DNA of 56,179 nucleotides from Stentor coeruleus (taxonomy: Eukaryota; Ciliophora; Heterotrichea; Heterotrichida; Stentoridae): NCBI GenBank assembly GCA_001970955.1, contig MPUH01000411.1:1-56179 (forward strand), written 5' to 3'. Positions 40,814 to 49,823 of the stretch are shown in pieces. Each line of letters begins with the position of its first letter. Within the stretch, counting starts at the first letter, position 1. The position numbers and the translations under genes were made by a program. The notes under the pieces are model-generated. The model did no database searches and was not told the DNA's origin. It worked only from the letters and a program-made list of their open reading frames with translations.

Positions 40814-41746
40814 ATGTCTGACTCTGAAGGAGAAGAAACAAAAAACTCAATTCGGAAAAAGCCATCCAAGCCTAAACCGCCACCGTAACGATTATTCAGT
40901 TCATCCCAAATCAAATGTCCACAATGTGATTCAATAGTTGAAACCTATAATTCTTCAGAATCAACTTTTTTGACGATAATCCTATCATTCATAACAATCT
41001 TAATCTTTGGGATTTGGAGTATTTTCCTTCTACCTTTTGTCATCCCATTATCCAAATCTATAGTCATAAGGTGTAGTCGATGTAATGAAAGGCTAGAAAC
41101 CCATCAACCATTTGGCTTATTTTCCTTAAAAGACGAGGTTCAAAGTTTAAAATGTGGAGAATGTGCTATAGTTATATCAAGAAGTTACCTTTTATCAGCT
41201 TTAAGTCTTATTATTTGCTTTATGGTTTATTTTTGGTTATCAACTGAAAACTTATCAAAACATATAGTAAATTTAAATACAACATGGCCTGAGTATTTAG
41301 AAGATTGTGGTGGTGAAGTTGCATTAGAAAACACAATAAAAGTTGCTGAAACATTTTCTGTAAAATATGAAGGCAAAACTATATCATGGGATGGATATCT
41401 TATGAAAGCTACAGAAAATTATGGGTGGTTTAAAGGAGAACATGCAGTTATAATCCTTGTAAAAATGCAACCTAGTGAAAGCGATATTCATGCAGATCTG
41501 ATTTTGTCTATGGATAATGAGGATTTTTTACAAAGTCGTAGTGCTTTAGCATCTTTAGATCGTGGCAGCCATTTTAGATTTAATGCAACTTTTATTTCCC
41601 CGGGAAACGAGGAGCAGCTTCATCATTTTCATTGTCATTCTATAGAAAACATTGATGGGTTCCTTGATATCCCTTTACATGTGCATAATGTTAACCATAG
41701 ATACACTCTCAAAACTCAGAACGCACAAGCAAATATCGCTAGTTAA
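40814..41746 (+). CDS. LITAF-domain membrane protein with wolframin-like C-terminal domain, two exons
   Basis: Exons 40814-40884 and 40900-41746 join across a 15-nt intron to give 305 aa. The splice restores a LITAF/SIMPLE domain: CPQC (exon 2 start), a hydrophobic membrane-dipping segment, LPFVIPL, then CSRC and a later CGEC. A second TM helix (SYLLSALSLIICFMVYFWLS) follows. The remaining 170 residues resemble, from memory, the luminal OB-fold of wolframin: W..YL..CGG, a 'YEGKTISWDGY' strand, a 'VKMQPSESDIHADLIL' strand, then L..LDRGSHFRF and a closing FHCHSIENI. LITAF proteins work at endosomes, wolframin in the ER. The combination and its role are inference. Confidence 0.78.
40885..40899 (+). 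other. 15-nt spliceosomal intron (LITAF gene)
   Basis: GTAACGATTATTCAG. Unspliced, the first frame stops at the TAA within GTAAC after 24 codons. Spliced, it enters the CPQC of the LITAF domain. A is at position 10. The only one of the eight ending in CAG. Confidence 0.9.
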
Positions 41747-41759
41747 TTATAGTATTAGT

Positions 41760-42683
41760 ATGGTTTATTTTCGTCAGGACAAGATCATTTTTTTGTTACA
41801 AATGAGCTCTTATCTCTGCAAATTTATGGCAGGAGTTTGTTCATTAGTAGCATTAAAAGAATACATCAGCTATTGTACACTGACTTCTACTGTCAAATCA
41901 CTTGAGAATAGTGTTAGTTCTTTAGTATGGCTTGATGGTGAAGTCAAAGCTCTTAAAAACATAGAAGTAGTTTATATATAGTCAATATCCATGCCTGATC
42001 TACCTCCTGTTGTATATACTCAATACAAACAAATAACAGGATACAATCGTGCTTCAGAAAGATTAGAAAATCATATTCAAAAGGTCGAGTTTATTTAGAT
42101 GGAGAAATTCAAACTTATAACTGATAAAGGTGATGTTATTATCTACCCTGCAGGGATAGTAATAGGTGATATGATTTACACAGATTATCAGCCTATAAAA
42201 AAGTCTACATTTCAATGGATTAAAACAGGACTAGCTGTTTTAGCTTCATTATTCTTTAATAGATGGGTTATACAAGATATATATAAGAAAACTACAGAAG
42301 AAGTTCTTATGGATGGACATTTATGTTCTGCTTTTGGTAAAATAATTAAGATTGGATCAAAATATGGAATGATTTCGGATATTATTGTCAAAAACAAATC
42401 AGAACTTGTTATGAAAAATAAAGCTAGGATTGCTGTTATGGTGGTGTCAGCTTTACTACTTGCTCTTGTAAGTGCTTTCCCTGATATAGAAATTAGGTCA
42501 TTAAAACGACAAGAAAAAACAACTAGGACTGGACCGGGGATGAAGTGTTTGACTTGTAAAGAAAAATTTGCCTGTAGGTTGTTGAAACCTTGCTTTCATC
42601 TATCAGTATGTGATACTTGCTTACATGATATTTGCCCAATGTGTTTACATCCAGTTAATGAATATACTAATATATTCTTCTAA
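41760..42683 (+). CDS. MUL1: MUL1/MAPL-like membrane RING E3 ligase, three exons
   Basis: Exons 41760-41966, 41982-42083 and 42099-42683 join across two 15-nt introns, both phase 0, giving 297 aa. The C-terminus is a C3HC4 RING (Cys 253, 256, 268; His 270; Cys 274, 277, 282, 285). Before it lie a TM helix (about 212-230) and a segment 'TTEEVLMDGHLCSAFGKIIK' that matches the GIDE/BAM domain of MUL1, the mitochondrial and peroxisomal outer-membrane ubiquitin/SUMO ligase. The N-terminus has a weak hydrophobic segment. The start lies only 13 nt after the LITAF gene stop; ATG 41805 (MSSYLCKF) is an alternative. Confidence 0.8.
41967..41981 (+). other. 15-nt spliceosomal intron 1 (MUL1-like)
   Basis: GTAGTTTATATATAG, in phase 0. 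Its TAG would otherwise end the first frame. A is at position 10. Confidence 0.88.
42084..42098 (+). other. 15-nt spliceosomal intron 2 (MUL1-like), GTC start
   Basis: GTCGAGTTTATTTAG, phase 0, ending in the TAG that would otherwise stop translation directly before an ATG. It departs from the GTA start of the other seven but keeps the length, TTTAG end and A at position 10. The joined exon supplies the missing middle of the MUL1-like domain. Confidence 0.78.
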
Positions 42684-42762
42684 TAGACTTAATATTAAGT
42701 TCAAATTCCATTAAAAACTACTCACATAACTGCATCACATATTCAAAGATATAAAATTCATA

Positions 42763-44313
42763 ATGTGGAACATGATATATGAAAAACCTACAGACGAGAA
42801 TCTAGAAGACCTTCAATACGAATACGAGGTCAAAAGAAGCCAGCTTTTTTCCCAGCTTTCAAACGAAATTGAATCCCGCATAAAATCTCAATACCTCCAA
42901 AGACGTGCATCTATTAAACTAACACCAATATTAAAAAAAGATAGAGAAATAAACATAATCAAATTCCAATCAGAGTTAGAACTTGAACATATAGATAGAC
43001 TTAGTGCAGAAAAAAAATATTGGAATTCTGAGCTTATAAAAGAAGTAAGTGAATCTTGTAAGCAAAAACTACGAGATGAACAAGAACAATTATTGTTTAA
43101 AAGAGAAAAAGATATAATAAAACAAGTGGAATATGAAAAACAAGAAGTTATTTCTAGATTGATACATGATTCAGAAGAAGCAGTTGAAAATAGAATACAA
43201 CAAATTGCTGAAGATAAAGTTGCAGATGAACAAGAGTTTATTGAGATTTTGAAAGATGAGTGTTTGAAGGAACTACAAAAAGAGTATGAAATACGGTTTA
43301 TAGAGTTTACTAGGGAGAAATTACAGACGATGATAGAGAAAGAGTATAGGAAGAACTTGGCTCATAGGATTGAAATGGAGTTGAAGCTCCGTTTAGAAGA
43401 TCAGATTTACCAGGAACTCAACATAGAATTCGAAGAAAACCATGATATTTTTAGGAAAAAAATCGAACAGGAAATCATCAACAAACTCATGGAACTAGAA
43501 GAGCAGCTAGAAAGCACAAGAAACCAACAAATCAAAGAATCCGCTGACAAGAAGTTCTTAAAAATCGAAAAAGACATAAAAATCAATTACCTTAAAAAGC
43601 TTGACAAACTTAAAAATGACCTAAGAAAAGAGTTTGAAGAAATCTATATCGGGCAAATAAAAAAAATTCGTGGACTCTTAGGACAAGAAAAAAGTGAAGC
43701 GGCCAGAATCAAATCCAAAATCAATGTTTGTGTTAAAAAAACAACAACCGAAAAGCAATCCCAATTAAAAACCTTAGAAGCTCAAGAAGATTTACTAGAC
43801 CGTAAAATGCGTGATATAAGTATAAGACAACAATATGAAGCTGAACAATCACAATATCGTAAAACCCCAGACACATCGAAAAGTCCAATGTTAAGACCAT
43901 GTTCAATCTATTCATCATCTCCAATTCTTGGGGATATTGAAATAAGTAAAAATGTCCCAAAGCCATTCCCAGCACCAACTATAATAACTCAATCTGAAGA
44001 GAATAATAAACAATCAATTTCCCCAGAAAGGAAATTGTTAGGAAATTATGATACAAAAGAAATAGTGTCACAGTTGATTATGAAAAACTATGAAGAAGCA
44101 CAAAAACAAGCTTGGACGACATTGAAAAATACTGAAAGTCCTTTAGTTAGGGTTATTGAATATCAAAACAGACCAAAATCTGAATATACAGGAATAACAG
44201 AACTTTTTTCTAATGGGAAAAATGCTATTAAGGAAACCCCAAAAAAACATAGTTTGTATCAGGAACTTTTGAAGAAGAAATATGGGGTTATTGAACCTAG
44301 ACAAGGTAAATAG
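42763..44313 (+). CDS. Coiled-coil protein, 516 aa, unknown function
   Basis: Residues about 10-360 are almost continuous Glu/Lys/Gln/Leu heptads, i.e. a long coiled coil. A Ser/Pro-rich hinge (about 365-430) and a mixed C-terminus (YEEAQKQAWTTLKN and a basic KKHSLYQELLKKKYG end) follow. No enzyme motif, no signal peptide. It resembles cytoskeletal or basal-body coiled-coil proteins only in general terms. ATG 42763, TAG stop, intronless; FARS2 starts 31 nt later on the same strand. Synonymous codon choice flips from G-ending to C-ending near 43410 without any domain boundary (see findings). Confidence 0.8.
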   Translation: MWNMIYEKPTDENLEDLQYEYEVKRSQLFSQLSNEIESRIKSQYLQRRASIKLTPILKKDREINIIKFQSELELEHIDRLSAEKKYWNSELIKEVSESCKQKLRDEQEQLLFKREKDIIKQVEYEKQEVISRLIHDSEEAVENRIQQIAEDKVADEQEFIEILKDECLKELQKEYEIRFIEFTREKLQTMIEKEYRKNLAHRIEMELKLRLEDQIYQELNIEFEENHDIFRKKIEQEIINKLMELEEQLESTRNQQIKESADKKFLKIEKDIKINYLKKLDKLKNDLRKEFEEIYIGQIKKIRGLLGQEKSEAARIKSKINVCVKKTTTEKQSQLKTLEAQEDLLDRKMRDISIRQQYEAEQSQYRKTPDTSKSPMLRPCSIYSSSPILGDIEISKNVPKPFPAPTIITQSEENNKQSISPERKLLGNYDTKEIVSQLIMKNYEEAQKQAWTTLKNTESPLVRVIEYQNRPKSEYTGITELFSNGKNAIKETPKKHSLYQELLKKKYGVIEPRQGK

Positions 44314-44344
44314 TTTTATTATTAAAAAGTATGGACTAAAATAA

Positions 44345-45418
44345 ATGGCTATTCCGAATATAAGCCCGAAAATATATGAATTGCTTGGGAAAAAAATATT
44401 ACAGAGACAGAATCATCCTTTGACGATATTGAAGAATAAAATTTATGAACATTTTCAGAAAGTGTATCCTGGGGTTTTTACAATGAAGGATGACTTCCCC
44501 CAAAGGGTCTCGGTTGAGGATAATTTTGTTAAGTTGTTGATACCTGATGACCATCCGACTAGGTTTCCGACTGATACTTATTTTTTTGATAAGAACACGG
44601 TTTTGAGGACCCATACAACTGCTCATGACTTTGAAATGCTGAAAAACCATAATGCGTTTTTAATAGCCGGTGATGTTTACCGACGAGATGAAATTGACGC
44701 TAAGCATTACCCAGCTTTTCATCAATTAGAAGGGGCAAGGATCTGGAATCTTGAAAGCCTTGGTTTATCTAATCATAATCAAGGAAAAGAATTTGCTTTA
44801 TATGAACTAAAAAAAACCATAGAAGGTGTAGCAGAAGAAGTTTTTGGCGATATAGAAATGAGATGGATTGATGCTTATTTTCCATTTACTGAACCCAGTT
44901 TAGAACTAGAAGTTAAATGGCAAGGTGAATGGCTTGAAGCATTAGGATGTGGAGTTTATCATCCAAATGTATTAAAAAATGCTGGAAAAGATAGTAATAC
45001 TTTTGGATGGGCTTTTGGATTTGGTTTAGAAAGATGGGCAATGAAAGTTTTTGATATACCAGATATAAGACTTTTTTGGAGTGATGATAAAAGATTTACT
45101 AGTCAATTTTCAGCAGAAAAAGGGTTGACGAAATTTGTCCCATTTTCAAAATACCCAGTTTGTTATAAGGATCTTAGTTTTTGGCTCCCTGAGATTTTTG
45201 TTGAAAATGATTTGTTTGAAGTTGTTAGGGATGTTGGTGGAGATTTGGTGGAAAAAGTTGAGAAAATTGATGAGTTTGAGAAGAAAGGGAAGAAGAGTAG
45301 GTGTTATAGAATACATTATAGGAGTATGGATAGGAGTTTGAGTAATGAAGAAATTGATGTATTGCAGGTTAGATTGAGGGAGATTGCTCCTGAGAAACTT
45401 GGTGTGGTATTGAGATAA
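44345..45418 (+). CDS. FARS2: Mitochondrial-type phenylalanyl-tRNA synthetase (monomeric)
   Basis: This enzyme charges tRNA-Phe in organelle translation. It is the single-chain form with a class II catalytic domain fused to an FDX-ACB anticodon-binding domain. Visible: 'HPLTILKNKIYEHF', 'LLIPDDHPTRFPTDTYF', 'LRTHTTAHDFEML', 'GDVYRRDEIDAKHYPAFHQ' (motif 2 region), 'WIDAYFPFTEPS.E.E', motif 3 GWAFGFGLERWAM with the GLER arginine, and a C-terminal 'FSKYPVCYKDLSFWLP' opening the FDX-ACB domain. 357 aa is shorter than human (about 450) because the N-terminus lacks a long presequence. The first 22 residues (MAIPNISPKIYELLGKKILQ) may still serve as targeting signal. Intronless. Confidence 0.95.
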   Translation: MAIPNISPKIYELLGKKILQRQNHPLTILKNKIYEHFQKVYPGVFTMKDDFPQRVSVEDNFVKLLIPDDHPTRFPTDTYFFDKNTVLRTHTTAHDFEMLKNHNAFLIAGDVYRRDEIDAKHYPAFHQLEGARIWNLESLGLSNHNQGKEFALYELKKTIEGVAEEVFGDIEMRWIDAYFPFTEPSLELEVKWQGEWLEALGCGVYHPNVLKNAGKDSNTFGWAFGFGLERWAMKVFDIPDIRLFWSDDKRFTSQFSAEKGLTKFVPFSKYPVCYKDLSFWLPEIFVENDLFEVVRDVGGDLVEKVEKIDEFEKKGKKSRCYRIHYRSMDRSLSNEEIDVLQVRLREIAPEKLGVVLR

Positions 45419-45720
45419 TTAGTTATGTTATGAAATAGATGTTTTTTAGGATTTTTTTTAGTTTTATGTTTATGAGTATATATATACTTGTATGAAAAAA
45501 GGAATAAAAATTAAGATTTAAGTTAGAAATATAGGATTAGGTTAAAAAATAAAATCACAGTAAATCCAATAACCTAATAAATTTTTTTTAATTTATCAAC
45601 AAAAAGTATATTAAAACCTAACTATACATATAAAAATCTTAAAAATACAAAATCAAAATTCTTTCATCTTAAGCTAAACTTCAATAAACTATTATCTAAT
45701 ATCCTATCCATAAACATATC
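45419..45720. other. Convergent intergenic region with sharp strand-composition switch
   Basis: No gene. By hand count 45421-45540 contains 21 G and 1 C, while 45541-45720 contains 4 G and 29 C. The change is near 45550. Confidence 0.8.
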
Positions 45721-47583
45721 TTAATTACCAAACAGTGGCGTGTTCTCATCTAGTAAATCTTTAAGTCCAATTTTCTTAACCTCCCATCCTAAATACTTAT
45801 ACTGCTTTTCAATAACTTTTTGATCCCCAGTTAAAACCGGTTCATAACACCCAGTCAAATAATATTCATCTCTTTCAAACACCAAAGCTTTTTTCTCTCC
45901 TTTTTTGACAAAATCAAAGACAAATGGGAAATCGCTTACATGCTCATCAAATTCTACTCCTGATTGTTGAAGGCTCTTTTTTACAAGACCATGTAAATCG
46001 GATTCTGATGTATGTTTATAAGTTTTATCATAATTCTCTTTGAAAATCTCAATTTTCTCTAATAATTCATAGTTAAAATATATTTCACCAGAGTATTCAT
46101 GCTTAAGCCAAAGGTAAACTTGGTAGAGTTTTTTGTAGATATTCGGTTGGAATTTGACGGTTGGGTCGATATTTTTAGTATTTAATAAAGTTTGTATTGA
46201 TAAGTGTTGGTAAATATCCATACAGCATAACGCCCATAAGTAGTTTATATTAATAATTGAGTTGTTGGTTTGGAAGAAATCTATTTCCATTTCATCTTCA
46301 AGATTTATATAGTTTTCAGTAAGTGTTGTATAATTCTCAGTAGTTGTGATGATATTTTGCCAAGTTGATTTAACTTCTTCAGTTACAGCATAATTACTTG
46401 TAAATCTCCATGTATAATTCAAACTTGCTAATAAAGTTAAATTTGGCATAAGATGATCTCTAAAGAGTTTAGCATGAGTAGTTCCTAATACATGCCCTAA
46501 AGTTGTAACACATAAGTCAAGATATACAACATTAAGTATTTTATTATGTTCTAAAGCACTAATAAATCCTCTTATAAAAGATTTTTTCATACTATAAGTT
46601 GAGCTATGGATAAATTTTTTGTTTGATTTGATGAAATATTGCATGAATAACCGGTTTGCTAATTTTATTGTTAATTCTTTTGTTTCAGGTGTTGGGTCTA
46701 TATACCCTATTATGTTCGTTAAATGCACAAATGGTAATATGTTATCACTTGATTCTAATACAGAAGGATTATTTTCAATACCATCAGTTATGATTTCGCA
46801 AACGGTATTGTAAATCTCCATTCTTGCTGGACCTTTAAGGAAATTAAAAATCAGAGCAATATTAGAAACATTCCAATCGTAGAAATTTATTTTTTTGATC
46901 TTTTTTATAATCACATCTTTTAACTCAGAGAAATTAGGTGGCAAAGTCTCTTGTGATATTTGGTTGAAATCCTGATTATAAAGCAAAGCCTTAACTATCC
47001 AAGCTATTGAATACATCTCAAAATGCTCAAAACTTGATTTAGAAAATAACTCAAGAAATCTAGTCTTATAAACTTGAAAATACTTCGGGCATAACACATA
47101 AGAAATATAAGTAGCTTTAGAAATATTGAATATATCAAATTCTTCTATCATTTGAATACCTTTTTCAAACAATTCTTCTGTGACAGTGTCATTAAACATA
47201 CTTGGGACACCTGAAAAATTATAGCGGAATGTCAAATAATTTGCAATAGCTTGTGGGGTCCAATTAATATTTTTTTCAATTTGAACCTTAAAAAGCACAT
47301 ATTCGATAAATTGTTTGAAAAAAGCTTCTTCTTTTGATTTAAATTTAAGAGTTCTTGTAATTGCTCTAGTTATTGAAGCTATACGAAGTAATTCATTATC
47401 AGTAAGATCTTGGTAGTTGTTTGCTGCTGAATCCTATATAAGAAATACTTGTAAACCTTGTACAAGCTTAGAGAAATCATTGAATTCTTTGATTGCTCTA
47501 GCGTGGTTGATTTTGATGGTTCTCTTTTCAGTAAAAAACTTCATCCATTCGGGGGAAAAAAGTTTTTTACTACGGAAAAACAT
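45721..47583 (-). CDS. RAP-domain protein, probable mitochondrial RNA-binding factor, two exons
   Basis: Exons 47583-47449 and 47433-45721 join in phase 0 across a 15-nt intron to give 615 aa. The last 75 residues are a RAP domain: 'FPFVFDFVKKGEKKALVFERDEYYL', then 'VLTGDQKVIEKQYKYLGWEVKKI' and a final acidic-hydrophobic end. RAP proteins (FASTK family, algal OPR factors, many apicomplexan proteins) process or stabilise organelle RNA. The middle is helical without named repeats. The N-terminus (MFFRSKKLFSPEWMKFFTEKR) is basic and amphipathic and suits a mitochondrial presequence. Without the intron the large frame has no usable ATG at its 5' end. Confidence 0.85.
47434..47448 (-). other. 15-nt spliceosomal intron (RAP gene)
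   Basis: The minus-strand sequence is GTATTTCTTATATAG, phase 0. It ends with the TAG that would otherwise terminate exon 1. A is at position 10. Confidence 0.92.
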
Positions 47584-48417
47584 TATAAATGGAGTTTTGA
47601 TAGAGTTTTTTGTATGATAGAGGGAATTAGTTTTGATTTTATTAGAGTTAGGGTAAGAAATTGACTTTAGCTAAGGATTTTTTTGGTTTTAGGGTAAATA
47701 AAAAGGTCATGGTTTTGTTTTAGGATAGGTTTAGGGTTAATAAAAAAGTCATGGTTTTGAACATGTGAAATATGAAGTTGGGAATATGTTTCGGATTTGT
47801 GGGTGCTTTATAAAGATTAGATTGATGAGGAATATTTTAGGATATAGTTAAAATTTGGATAAGATAGTTATTTAAATATAATAGGATTTATGGTAAGATA
47901 TGATTGGGGTAAATATAATTACTTAATAATTTAACGTGATACCAGTATAGACTGAGTGAAATCTTAGGCATAAGTCTATTTCGACAAAAATTATAATTTT
48001 TGCAAAAAACATAGATTAAAATGTGAATAAAATCATGTCAAGCTTGATTTCTTATCACTAACTCTAATAATTACACATAATTTACTATAAAATACTCTGA
48101 AAACTTTACTACACATTATTGTTTTAAAAAATATTATATAAAGTAATAATAAGAGCATATCCTAACCAAAAAAAAACTTTTGATGTTAACAAATTTTAAT
48201 ATCAGTCACAAAAATCTATATCATATCAGTAAAAAAACTTATTTTCCCTCTAATATCATCCTTATCCATATCTTTTTATTATAATAGGAATATAATCTTA
48301 AAGCTTTAGTTATTTATTAGAACATCAAATTAGAATAAGATAATATTATATTGATATATAATAAGGCATTAAATATAAATATTTTTTTCAAGATAATTGA
48401 ATTATAAAGATTTAAGT
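47584..48417. other. Intergenic, 834 nt, composition switch and short imperfect repeat
   Basis: This lies between two minus-strand genes. The plus strand is G-rich/C-poor at about 47640-47930 and C-rich/G-poor from about 48000. It contains the imperfect repeat at 47685-47759 and a 7-bp inverted repeat at 47947-47979. No protein gene seen. Confidence 0.6.
47685..47759. repeat. Two imperfect copies of a 32/33-nt repeat with TTTAGGG core
   Basis: Copies at 47685-47717 and 47728-47759 share a TTTAGGGT-AAT core and end in GTCATGGTTTTG, period about 42. The core resembles degenerate telomere sequence. Confidence 0.7.
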
Positions 48418-49521
48418 TTAAAGGTCAGGTTGGAAACGGATTTCATTTGCCCTGCCAAGATCACCATTTTTTTTAAGTTTATAACTCATATTTTCTTGTA
48501 AGTTTATCATAAATCGTGGGTTGTTATTTTTATAGATAAGAAACTCATTTTCCCCTCGGTCTGAAGCTACTTTGATTTGTGTTTCAAACCAGGGAGCGAG
48601 TTTTTCCCATTTGCCTGCTCGATTTTTGACATACCATAAATTTGTTTCATCTGGCTGTTTTTTTAGAGCTTTTTTAGATTTTTTATTACCATGTCTTCCT
48701 TTTGGACCTTTTTCTTTGTTTTTTTTATCTGCTATAATAGGACTTTCTTGTTTTCTATCATTAAGATCTTTATTTTCTATATAAACATTATGATCTTTAG
48801 CTAAAATTTCCTTTTGGCCTATTTCAACAACAACTTCAGTAGCTAAATTCCCAAACCACTGTTTAATCTTTTCAATAACATCAAAATTTTCCCCTTTCAA
48901 CACTAAAACTGGTAGGGAAGTATCGATTTTAGGTACTTCTAATGTAGATAACGCTAATTTAGCTCTAGCAGGAGGGTCAGTATTTGAACTATAAGAAGCT
49001 TGTAATAATCCCATAAGTTCATTTTTTTGCCCGATTTCATTTTTTATATTCCTCTTAATTCTATCAATTTTCGCTTCAATTTCCCTTTCTTCTACTTCTA
49101 AAGATCCAACAACAGCAGTGGCAATATTTTTTATGCTATTAATTAACATATCATATTTTTTCTGAGCATCAGCTTTAGCTTTGTTTAAACATCCTCTAAA
49201 TTTTCCTGTATTTTCTTCAATTTCCTTATCGAAATTGTGTAAAGTTAGAAGACATTTATGAACTTCTTCAATACGTTCCCATAATTGACTATTGTTAGGG
49301 TTATTTGGTTTAGAGGATTTTATAAGTGCATAATTTGGGGATAAGGAGTTAAGGGTAATGTTGTTATGGAGGACTCTGCAGACTGGGCATTCAAAGTTTG
49401 TGGATTTTATTAAGCTTTTAATACATGGTGTGCAAACTGTGTGTCCACAAGGAACAACGAGAGGCTTGATATCAGATGTAAAAATCTCAAAGCAGATTGG
49501 GCATTCAAAATTGACATCCAT
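48418..49521 (-). CDS. RING E3-like protein with coiled coil and WWE-like C-terminus
   Basis: An N-terminal C3HC4 RING (residues 7-48: CPIC, CGHTVC, CIKSL, CPVC) of the TRIM/RNF type is followed by a helical coiled-coil region (about 80-180), a Lys-rich low-complexity segment (about 255-300) and a final 75-residue domain starting NLWYVKNRAGKWEKLAPW. That pattern (two Trp separated by about ten residues, then 'IKVASDRGENEFLI', 'RFMINL' and a C-terminal R.Q) suits a WWE domain, which in other proteins binds ADP-ribose units. Together with PARG in the same window this is suggestive, but linkage alone proves nothing. ATG 49521, TAA stop, intronless. Confidence 0.8.
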   Translation of the reverse strand: MDVNFECPICFEIFTSDIKPLVVPCGHTVCTPCIKSLIKSTNFECPVCRVLHNNITLNSLSPNYALIKSSKPNNPNNSQLWERIEEVHKCLLTLHNFDKEIEENTGKFRGCLNKAKADAQKKYDMLINSIKNIATAVVGSLEVEEREIEAKIDRIKRNIKNEIGQKNELMGLLQASYSSNTDPPARAKLALSTLEVPKIDTSLPVLVLKGENFDVIEKIKQWFGNLATEVVVEIGQKEILAKDHNVYIENKDLNDRKQESPIIADKKNKEKGPKGRHGNKKSKKALKKQPDETNLWYVKNRAGKWEKLAPWFETQIKVASDRGENEFLIYKNNNPRFMINLQENMSYKLKKNGDLGRANEIRFQPDL

Positions 49522-49823
49522 GACAATATTAATATTATTTATTAAATGTATAATATACTCCGGTCTTTCTTTTTATCATAATCCCTATTGTAAAAAAGAT
49601 TACTAATTCTTCCCTTCTACAAACTTCCTTATAACCCACAAAAATCTTAAAATTAATTTCTAACTTTATTTAAAACCAAAAATACTCATAAACTTCAAGC
49701 TTTTATTATAATTTTTATCTTCAAAATACATAATAATAATCCTATCCTCAATATAATCCTTAGATTTCTATATCATCTATTACTTAAATGCCAATCTGTC
49801 AAAAATAACCTAATGATTTATAT
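49522..49823. other. Divergent intergenic region
   Basis: C-rich/G-poor on the plus strand after about 49540. No gene seen. Confidence 0.5.

Noticed and set aside
40654..40914. 86-codon minus-strand frame across the N at 40758
   Set aside because: It contains an undetermined residue, overlaps the LITAF first exon and intron, and resembles low-complexity intergenic translation.
41652..41759. Upstream extension of the MUL1-like first exon
   Set aside because: The frame is open but overlaps the end of the LITAF gene, and the residues do not resemble MUL1; ATG 41760 is preferred.
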